DNA of 64,000 bases from NCBI RefSeq assembly GCF_000208745.1, contig NC_030858.1:6808188-6872187 (forward strand), in the 5' to 3' direction. Shown piece by piece: positions 23,727 through 31,473 of this stretch. The number at the start of each line of letters is the position of its first letter. The first letter of the stretch is position 1. The translations under genes and the position numbers were made by a program. This stretch comes from Theobroma cacao. Its lineage: Eukaryota; Streptophyta; Magnoliopsida; Malvales; Malvaceae. A model generated the notes under the pieces. It was not told the origin of the DNA. It made no database searches and saw nothing but the letters and a program-made list of their open reading frames with translations.

Positions 23727-26661
23727 AGAAAAATAATAATAACGATACTATGCTCAATAATTACCAACTAAAAAAAAAGAGAATATATATATATATATAT
23801 ATAAGCATTGTCTTTCTTATTAATATGTGCATCTCCTTATGTATAAAACTTCTTATAAGAATTTTATGTAAGAGGCAAAATGTAGATGCCTAATTCTGGT
23901 TAACTATTATTTTTAAAATACTGTTTACAGGAAAATTACATCAATGATGTTCCAAGCGTAGAAGAGCCCAGGGGCATTCCCACTTGGGGTATTCCAAGCA
24001 TGAAAGTGCCCGACGTATTCCAAGCTAGAAGCACCTAGGGTGTTCCAAGCGTGGCAGCGCCCAGGGGCATTCCAAGAGCAGAGGCGCCCAGGGACGTTCC
24101 AAGCGCAGAAGTGCCCAAAAAACGTTACGCGCTCAGGGTGTTCCAAACGCAGAAGCGCCCAAAGAGCGTTACAAGCACAGAAACACACAGAAACAAGCAT
24201 AGAACAGTTATTTGTATGGGAAAGTGAAAGTAACTCATAACAAGTGGCAAGGTTCATGAGTTATCTGTACATTTGGAATGTTCTAGAGAGTTTGGCCTAG
24301 TGGCTCAGATATGGAGATAGTTAAGAGGACTTCCTCTTAACCTTTCCTTGAAGTACATGTACTTTACCCCTTTTTCTTTTCTTACTCCTTAAAAATACAC
24401 GTGACGTACTATCAAATGCCACTATTTCATTTACTCAAAACTTATGCCACTATGTCAATTGCTATTCCATGATAAGCACGTTCTCCCATGATTAAACGTG
24501 CTCTCCTAACTACTCTTAAGAAAGTGCTCCTATTCAATATAAATAAGAGGTTGGGAGGTCAAGAGAAGAGGAGATCATTGGACACCCAGCAAAGATTACG
24601 CTAAAAGCTCTCTCTAGATTCCTCCAAGTATTCTTTCTCTTCAGCCTTTCCCATTTGCCATTATCCGTCACCTCTTCCACCTTTTCTCATCCCTCATCAC
24701 CTACCACCCAAAGCACTTATGCTTCAAAGACTGCTCCAATCTTCCTCTCTGCCGCCTTTGGCGTATCCCAATTCACTCTTTCACCTTTTCTCATCCCTCA
24801 CCACCTGCCACCTAAAGCACTTACGGTTCAAAGATTGCTCTAGTTTTCCTCTCTACCACCTCTAGTGCATCCCGATTCACTCATTGCAACACGTCCTCTC
24901 TCCCTAATTAAAAAAACCCTCTACACATATCTAAGGAATGGAACTAGGTATCATCTTAGCAACATGAATTTCATAAGATGTCACTATATTATGTTTGCAA
25001 GCACCTCACTTAAGAAATAGCATAGTCGAGAGAAAAATTGACTAACCAATGCATCCCCATCAAACACAAATCTCACTCTGGTTGTCTGGAAGAAGAATAA
25101 ATTGTCAGCTGATTTCAGTTGAAAAAGTGAAATATAAAAAACAAACCACATGATAGGAAATAGAAACTAAAAATAAGGTCAGTCTTGACAAAGGAGGAGG
25201 GGATTCGTATTGAAGATCTCATCATAATGGTATCTTATGAACTGTTTCACTTTTAATAAAGGGAACAAAGCTCTTTAGATGGTGGCAATTTGGATTCTTC
25301 TCTATTTCTACTTATTGGTACCTGGAACAATAGGAGCAATCCAAGTAGACCAAAAGGTGCAGCTGGTAATAGGTTATTTGAATAAGCCAATCCACCAGCT
25401 AGACCTGTTTCAATTTACAATTTACAAAACATATATTATGAAATGCAATCTTGTTTAAAAAGAAAGGAAGAGAATTGACTGATAACAGTAAGACAATGGT
25501 GCCCATTCAGTTTTATAAAGATCAAAATCAATCAAAAGATTATTATAAGGCTAGTCATCACAAGATTAATACACTAAATATGCATGTTCTAAAGAACCAA
25601 ACACAGATATAGGTAGCAAAAAGAGATTGCTCACAGACCAGTGCAAAACCATATCTAAGCTGATGCAACTCAAAACCCAACCTTGTTCACACCGGAATGC
25701 AGCTTGGATCTAGATATTTGGAAAGGGCCTAGCCTCAGACCATCAACACTAACAGGTAGACATAAACTACCGTTTATCGAAGAACTATTATGGTCCTAGT
25801 TTTGACAATAAATTCATCCTTTAGACAAAATAGGCAAATTTGCTTAAGCAAGCTAATAAGTTCATTTGAATACACCATTCAGGACCACCAAACGGCAAGT
25901 TCTTCATCACTCAAAAGGGCCAAGATACCAAAAAAATAAGGGATGTATTAAAGAATAGAAAATACAGAGTACCCACCAAGTAGGACAATTGGTATGCGAT
26001 AATCTGGGTCAGGAATCACAGTTTCTTTCTTCTGGACCTTCCTTCCAAGCTGCCAAGCATCAAATGAGAATCTCAAACCCTGAGTGACAACTAATGAAAC
26101 TGGAATCATAACCCAAAATCATTACAATTAAAATTCATACTTCCTGACACCAAACTGGGTATAATTCAAACTTTCAAAGTCTTTTACCTTCATCTACCAT
26201 TTACTTCTAAGAATTCAAAGGAGGAAACAGATTAAAAAAATGAGCAACAAATGTCAAAGTTTATTCAGGAGAAACGACACAAACCACTGACGCAACAACA
26301 ATTCTGCCTCCACGAGGACTATTGAATTCTCTTCTTAGAAAACTTTGTTTATATCGTACTTTGCCATGGAATGAGCTCCTCAACTGTCCCAAAAGACCAC
26401 TCACTTCATTCTCTGTTTGAAATAAGCATGTAATTAGTTCTTTTAAATCTTACTTCTCCTCAATGAAAACATAAAATGTTATACTGCATATTTCACTACC
26501 CACAAATACTTTTCACAGAATTCTCAAAGTTTCTTTACGTATAAAACACTGAATTTTATACGAAAAGAAAAGTAATATAAAGCATATTAAATAAGAGCCA
26601 GAGAGTACTTACCTTGGGAAGGCAGAAATGGAGCAGCAGTCAACAGGAAAGCGCTAGCCAT
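17435..26661 (-). CDS. DUF3119 family protein, probably chloroplast membrane
   Basis: Eight exons in transcript order: 26661-26613, 26412-26285, 26079-25977, 25404-25322, 25085-25047, 18080-18010, 17939-17825 and 17503-17435 (TAA), total 218 residues with consistent phases. The basic, hydroxylated N-terminus (MASAFLLTAAPFLPSQ onward) resembles a plastid transit peptide. The core has DYRIPIVLLGLAGGLAYSNN and PFGLLGLLLLFQ, two hydrophobic segments, then a soluble part with NVFVGGKNRWKYSTFVNWEL, PVLVYFKETQ and HFFPVIFNGKQLYDVM. I recognise this as DUF3119, shared with cyanobacteria; its function is unknown. The fifth intron (25046-18081) is 6,966 bp, of which 6,640 bp is a retroelement insertion plus one target duplication; without it the intron would be about 326 bp. 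The gene shares a 319-bp divergent promoter with BSD2. Confidence 0.83.
18286..18290. repeat. 5-bp target duplication, left (CATAT)
   Basis: CATAT immediately before the first base of the palindromic retroelement, matching 24926-24930. Five base pairs is the usual length for LTR retrotransposon integration. Confidence 0.7.
18291..19189 (-). repeat. LTR of the palindromic element, left arm (899 bp, reads leftward)
   Basis: On the minus strand it starts TGTAGATGCC (at 19189) just after a polypurine-like GCAGGGGGTAAAG and ends CCCTCTACA (at 18291). The TG...CA ends with a short inverted TGTAGA/TCTACA are typical of LTRs. It matches 23881-24925 in inverse orientation. It contains a short minisatellite (about 19,070-19,155) with fewer units than the right copy. 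Confidence 0.75.
19190..19202 (-). other. Polypurine tract, left arm
   Basis: On the minus strand this reads GCAGGGGGTAAAG directly before the LTR start TGTAGATGCC. A purine run at this place is the expected plus-strand primer of a retroelement and shows that the LTR is a 3' LTR reading outward. Confidence 0.65.
19542..19828. repeat. 142-bp direct duplication around an undetermined base (probable assembly scar)
   Basis: Copy 1 at about 19542-19683 and copy 2 at about 19686-19828 are almost identical and meet at the single N at 19684. The right arm has only one copy of this segment. Near-identity in a region whose arms differ by about 10 percent points to unmerged contig ends rather than an old duplication. 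Confidence 0.8.
20456..21211 (+). pseudogene. Plant mobile domain (PMD)-like ORF remnant, left arm, antisense to the LTR
   Basis: Starts at an ATG at 20456 (MARTRFTP) and breaks into several frames: 20456-20608, 20641-20844 and 20872-21159. The last piece holds GEFTFTLEDMRILLELPCVG, the characteristic start of the plant mobile domain (aminotransferase-like family), found both in MAIN-type host proteins and as extra ORFs of plant transposons. It reads toward the palindrome centre, opposite to the LTR in the same arm. Stops and frameshifts make it non-functional. The palindrome centre cuts it before the end of the domain. Confidence 0.7.
21328..21349. other. Non-palindromic centre of the giant inverted repeat
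   Basis: Left arm ends ...CTCGGTATGTCT and the right arm begins AGACATACCGAG...; the 22 bases between (CAATCATCTGG...) do not pair. They correspond to the loop of the hairpin. Confidence 0.85.
21480..22150 (-). pseudogene. Plant mobile domain-like ORF remnant, right arm
   Basis: Inverted counterpart of 20456-21211. The clearest open piece is 21759-21556 on the minus strand, equivalent to the left-arm stretch with NVTALNNAGVFDVVRV. Further upstream pieces lie out to about 22,150. The PMD core near 21,540-21,600 is in a different frame from the preceding piece, so this copy is also broken, and at different positions from the left copy. Confidence 0.65.
23180..23235. repeat. AT microsatellite
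   Basis: A run of ATATAT with GTATATACAT interruptions in the right arm; the left arm has the counterpart at about 19,837-19,880. Confidence 0.8.
23570..23805. repeat. AT microsatellite and duplicated flank around a 4-base gap (probable assembly scar)
   Basis: The segment containing GATACTATGCTCAATAATTACC occurs at about 23,595-23,680 and again at about 23,720-23,800, separated by long AT repeats and NNNN at 23689-23692. The left arm has one copy. Gap plus direct repeat suggests two contig ends placed side by side without merging. Confidence 0.75.
23945..24185 (+). repeat. GC-rich minisatellite in U3 of the right LTR
   Basis: About eight degenerate units of roughly 30 bp built on GTTCCAAGCGCAGAAGCGCC. 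The left LTR has about three to four units (about 19,070-19,155). The array is much more GC-rich than its surroundings. Confidence 0.8.
24538..24545 (+). promoter_or_regulatory. TATA box of the right LTR
   Basis: TATAAATA followed by AGAGG and a likely transcription start within about 30 bp. It drives outward, that is antisense to the host DUF3119 gene. Confidence 0.5.
24926..24930. repeat. 5-bp target duplication, right (CATAT)
   Basis: CATAT immediately after the terminal CCCTCTACA, matching 18286-18290. Confidence 0.7.
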
Positions 26662-26980
26662 TTTCTGGTCACTGTTTTTGCCAACGCAATCTTTTGTTGT
26701 TGACAAAAAAATAAAAAAAGGCCAGGTTCTGGTTTGTTTGTAGAATAAATTGACCTCATTGCCCCGTTTCCAGATAGCAAGTGACTTCATACCGCAGCGG
26801 GTATGCCAAGGGCATTAAAGTAATTGAATTAACTAAATGACTTCGCTTCCGTTTTGCCTTATCTAGTGGTAGCACAGCAACCGAAGGATACTTTTTCTCT
26901 GTTTCTAACTTGAAGTTCAAAGCTTTATAACACAAAAAGCGCTTCAAAAAAGTGAAAAAGTCTCTTAAAAATAAAAAAGA
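26662..26980. promoter_or_regulatory. Divergent promoter of DUF3119 gene and BSD2
   Basis: Only 319 bp separate the two start codons, which face away from each other. Both products appear plastidial, so shared control is plausible, but I see no diagnostic element beyond AT-rich stretches near each gene. Confidence 0.6.
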
Positions 26981-29900
26981 ATGGCAAACTCTCTTTGTTT
27001 CACTTCTGTTTGTTCCTTCAACTCTCCCAGTAAACCAGGTACTCTAGAAGTGGATGTTTCTTTGATATTAGTTTAATCCTAGGAGACAGATTTTTTACTT
27101 TATTGTTTATTGCATTGGTTTTAGGGATAATTATTGATAATTCCTATCCGAGGAAGGTTCTTCGGGTAAGTGAAGTGTTTAAGAGCTCCAGGAGTGCCAG
27201 AATTCAATCTTTAGAGGCTAAGGTGAGAGGGTTTTTTTTTTAACTATCCCATTTGATAGATAGTCTGAGTTTTGCATTTTATTAGTGAAGTTGGGGAACT
27301 TTAAGTTTGGTAATTTGAACATTTCTTGCCAATGGGCTCATGCCCATTGGTAAATTCGCAAGGTGGGAATTGTGAAGGAATGATTTGGATGCTAATGGTT
27401 TGTATGTTGGATTTTTAGATTGTAATTTATATTTATTTTGTGGGGAACATATAGTAAAACGAAGGAAATAGTGGTCAAGACTCAAGGCATGAATTAGAAT
27501 GATTGTTTTTGTTATCTAAGTTAGAATGATTTCTGGAAATGGCTAAGGAATTTGCCTATTCTTGAGGAGGATGAATAATATGGAGAACTGGGAAAACCAA
27601 TGCAGCATTCCATTTTATGATTCCTAGACCAAAAAGTGTACAGTTAAGTACCTAGATTGTCAATGTATTAGTATTCAGCTATGAGCTACTTTAAAGAATC
27701 AATTCATGGGATAGTGAGAGTAAGCGGGTTATGAATTCATACACTAGAACCCATGATTCTGATGGTAAGGATAGGCATTTTCGTGTTTAAATGCTGAATA
27801 ATACAAGCTGAGGCCTATGTGAAAGAATTGTTGTGGCTGATGGCATGCATATAAACTTAAAACAATGAGGCACAGATCTTTGTATAGAAATGAAAATGGG
27901 AAAGGTGGAACATGGTTAAGGGGGAAGGCCAGTTTTTTTAAAATATCTTTTCTTAATTTTTTCTTATCCTTCTGTAATTTTCTGCCTGCATATTTACGTA
28001 GCTTTTTTTAACAGGTTGCAAATAACAATCAAAGTGCTAAACCAAATAGTATTGTCTGCGCTGATTGTGATGGAAATGGTAAGCAAAACTGTGGCCACTT
28101 ACATTATCGTTGGTCTGGTCTTTTTGTCAGAGATTGGGTTTCTTCTTTCTTTTTTCATATAACTAAAAATTTTGGTACAGTCTTTGGCTTGAAATGAAGC
28201 AGTATTGTTCTCTTGAAATCGACCGATATTAATTTAAGTGTTGAACTTAAGACTTTCTGCTGTTGATATATATGGTATTGTAAACATTGACCTAGAAGGA
28301 TGCCTTAAACTGCCAATTGTAAGAGTTTTTAGTGATGAAATTCCATTTTATGTATATTCCATCTGAAGAAAGATGTATGATTAGTTGATTGTTATATGTG
28401 AAGAGCAAGCAAATAAAAGCATCCAGCACTATTTTGTCTCTATGTAAGCAATATGACAACAACTATTCAATGCTATATAAGCATCATGAAGTTGGTTAAA
28501 CATAGAAAAGCTTAGATGCTGTGTACTTCATAACAGTTCATTACATGGAGCAGATAACAGCAGAGCTATATGTTTTCCTTTTTCATTTCTTTTTTAGTTC
28601 ACTGCCCTTCATCCTTTCCTACTTAGTATTTTGTGTTTTTTTTTTTTGTGAGAATTTCAACTTTATAATTGATGAAAGTGAATAACAGTTTGATTTCTTC
28701 TCAAGTGTGTAAGAAGGCTTCTTAGCTAAACGGTGACCTTAACACTTGCTTGTTTAGCTTGACCAACTCTCGAATGAAACTCTTCCTATCGGCTAACTTG
28801 TTTCTTCCACATCATAAGTATGTTTGTCAGGTGTGAAGGTTTTGTACTGATTTTCTTGTCTGAGCTGATCGTTCACTCTTCCAGACGACTTCCTTTATTA
28901 ACCAATGTTCAAGTCACTATTTAGGCATTTTAGTTTTTATTTGTCTTTTATTATGGTACTTGAGCTTTTCATGAGCATCACTTCCAAGATCCTTGTCTGA
29001 GTTTTCTTATTCTAATACAACCAACAAACAATTATAACTTGCATAATTTCTATATCCAACTGCCAGGTGCCAAACAGTGTACTCAATGCAAAGGTACTGG
29101 AGTTAATTCTGTTGATCACTTCAATGGACAATTTAAAGCTGGTGGGCTGTGTTGGCTTTGCAGGTGCTCATTTCCTCTCCGTCCTCCTCCTCCTTCCCCA
29201 CTCCCCCACCCCAGTTGTTATAGCTTGCATTAATATCATATCTGTCATTATCAGTTTTTTATCACCTTCAAGTTAATTATTCACCCTTCCTTATCTTCGT
29301 TATTCTGATGTCCCCCGTTAGAGGATAAATCAAGGATTAAAAGTTTTATTTTTGATTCTGATTATTACTGAGAGCAAGATGGAATCGTGAATTTTGCAAT
29401 TCTTGTTGGAAAAGAGAATGAACTCTTATCTATGAGCAGGTCAACTGGCCAATATTCATAGAATTCTTCTGTGAGTTTTATGTGTAGGGCAGGCCAGATT
29501 CTATAAGTGTCTTAAAAGAACTGACTTCACCTTTTTTATTGGCAAAAAAAGATAATTGATAGCGATAGTTAGTATTGGGACTTCACTACCAAGAAATTCA
29601 TTATTTCTGATTGTAGAAATTGACACATTCTTGGTTCGAAAGCCAGGAGTTCAACACATTCCTTCTTTCCTCACGTGAGGAATCCTAAAGTTGATGAATA
29701 AGGAACAATAGATTTGAAAATAGAGGCACAGGTGATGCTCTAATCTTCTTTCAACCATGTATTTTACTACATGGCATCACAATTCTTGGAAGCGGTTTTT
29801 TCAGTGCGTCAGTAGCATTCTATTCCACAATTCCGTGGTTAGATTAAACACTACAATTGTTAGCAAGCAGTGTTTGATCCTATTGATGTATGTTTTGTTG

Positions 29901-29982
29901 CAGGGGGAAAAGGGAGATTTTATGTGGGAATTGCAATGGAGCTGGCTTTATTGGGGGATTTATGAGCACATTTGATGAATGA
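26981..29982 (+). CDS. BSD2: BSD2, chloroplast DnaJ-type zinc-finger Rubisco assembly chaperone
   Basis: Five exons: 26981-27038, 27125-27222, 28015-28078, 29067-29163 and 29904-29982 (TGA), total 131 residues. The N-terminal part is Ser/Thr/Arg-rich and fits a transit peptide. The rest is the DnaJ cysteine-rich domain without J-domain: CADCDGNG, CTQCKGTG, CWLCRGKR and CGNCNGAG, four CxxC pairs that bind two zincs, ending GFIGGFMSTFDE. BSD2 stabilises Rubisco large-subunit octamers before small subunits bind, in the stroma. The length and end match plant BSD2. The exon 2 boundary is chosen because the frame stays open through GTAAGTG near 27,165, which is a possible alternative donor. Confidence 0.9.
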
Positions 29983-31473
29983 TGTAAAAGCCCAATTTTG
30001 GTTTGTGTTTGTCTTCAAGGATATGCACTATAGACCATCTTTTGTAATTTTGTTTTGCTTCTTAGATAAAAGAAATACCTTTGTTTCAGTTATAAGGTCG
30101 TTCTTTCGGAAATGGTTCAAGTACCTGTGACCATACCTAAACTGTAGCACCTGCTGTATGGCATGCAGAACTTTAATGTTTTCCTTACCAAAAGTTTTCT
30201 GGTACTTGTCAATCTCAGTATACTTTGTTCTGTTTCAAGTCAGTAAATGATTCAAGCAAAAACGGAAGTCACTAAAAAATTCAAGGATTCTGGTTTCAAA
30301 CTTGTTTGAAAATTGAAAGCCATCAGCAACGTGGGTCTTCATCACCTAAATGCAAGGATATATTTGAACCTTTCTGATATAGTGGCAAAAAGAAAACAAT
30401 ACCACAACGCCACAGGTAGAGGGCGAACCGACGACTTTCTGCTTAAAAAACAGACGCTCTATCCACTGACCCACAGCTGCTTCAGCACAAAGATAACTGT
30501 ACTTGTAAACTTTTCTAAATAGAGTCAGATTGGCAACAAATTTTGAATTTCAAACTTCGATCTAACGTTTAGTAACAGGGATGAACAATAAAGGAAAAAC
30601 ACAACGCGATGGCCTAGAAATTGGTTCAGCACATGTTGCCTGTTATGGCAATGACGCTTTGAAGAATGTTGCCATTAAATTAAACTATCATCTTTCTTGA
30701 TCTCCACCGAAGGTCAAGTACTCGTCTCACGATTTACAAAGACTTTATAACCTAAAATAGGGACAAAAAAATAGGAGTATGAAATAATGTTGTTGCTGTC
30801 TGAAGTTACTAATATTGTATTGTAAACCATATCAAAATTTGTAAAATATTGTACTATCTTTACTTATATTGATAATATAAAAAAATTTTGCAAATAGTTT
30901 AATATTAAAAAACATACTCGAGAATTACTTTGATTTTAACAAAACCATTGGGAGGTTATTTTGAGAAATATTTTGAAGTCCATCTCTGCCATTGCCATCA
31001 ATTATTTGACACCAACCCACATACACCCCTTTTGAGAACTCCTTTTACAGTTGATCCTAGAAAATTGGTTATCTCTAAGAGCACAAACAAGACAAATTAC
31101 TTAAATTAATTACCAATGCTTAGCACCTCGAATTTGAATATTTAACAAGTGTGTGGAACATGCACGCTTGATTATAACATAAAAAAGCTAAATTATCGAG
31201 AAGTATAATGAACCCCATACAATCAGGTCAAGAACATCAAGCACTTCCATCAGATGATTTACACAAATTTCATACTTCTTAGTTTATTCAAATTGTGATA
31301 CGGACAATGAAGGTAATTTCATATCTTAGGAAAATAGTTGCTCCATATAAAATGAAAAAAAGAAGGAAAAAAAACATATATATAAGACAGGTTCTGATAC
31401 ATGTCACAGACATCTTTTGGCTTGCGCCATTACTTGCACAAGATCACAACAACAACAAAGCATGCTATGCACA
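29983..31473. other. Spacer between convergent BSD2 and HO1
   Basis: The two genes converge here. Apart from a tRNA-like fragment at about 30,409-30,478 there is no recognisable feature. Sequence is AT-rich after 30,800. Confidence 0.6.
30409..30478 (-). pseudogene. tRNA-like pseudogene (Lys-like anticodon TTT)
   Basis: On the minus strand there is a D-arm-like CAGTGGATAGAGC, an anticodon arm TCTGT-TTTTTAA-GCAGA, and a T-arm-like GTCGGTTCGCCC. The T stem does not pair and the acceptor halves (GCTGTGG and CTGTGGC) are not complementary, so this is a decayed or tRNA-derived sequence rather than a working gene. Confidence 0.5.

Larger units (their letters stand above)
18291..24925. mobile_element. 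Palindromic LTR-retrotransposon derivative (two inverted 3' halves) in the DUF3119 intron
   Basis: The element is one giant imperfect palindrome. Left arm 18291-21327 is the reverse complement of right arm 21350-24925, with a 22-bp unpaired centre (21328-21349). Each arm, read from the centre outward, contains an antisense plant-mobile-domain-like ORF remnant, AT-rich spacer, a polypurine-like tract and an LTR of 0.9-1.05 kb. Outer ends are TGTAGAGGG on the left and CCCTCTACA on the right, flanked by CATAT on both sides. The arms differ by roughly 10 percent by eye, so they are not the same reads assembled twice. Position of the antisense ORF between the interior and the 3' LTR recalls Tat-lineage Ty3/gypsy elements; no gag, protease, RT or integrase is present. 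Two runs of N lie inside. Confidence 0.8.
23881..24925 (+). repeat. LTR of the palindromic element, right arm (1,045 bp, reads rightward)
   Basis: Starts TGTAGATGCC after a purine-rich AAGAGGCAAAA and ends CCCTCTACA next to CATAT. A TATAAATA at 24538-24545 marks the likely U3/R promoter, which fixes the reading direction as outward. The extra length over the left LTR (146 bp) is largely explained by more minisatellite units. Confidence 0.78.

Noticed and set aside
18291..24925. Possibility that the whole palindrome is one sequence assembled twice in opposite directions
   Set aside because: The arms differ by roughly 10 percent, have different indels and minisatellite numbers, and both ends join the same intron with matching CATAT, so a simple duplicate assembly does not explain it. 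Long-read proof is still lacking.
18291..24925. Possibility that the palindrome is a DNA fold-back transposon like 12072-14100
   Set aside because: The 5-bp duplication, TG...CA LTR limits, polypurine tract and LTR TATA box point to a retroelement origin instead of a 9-bp Mutator or 8-bp hAT insertion.
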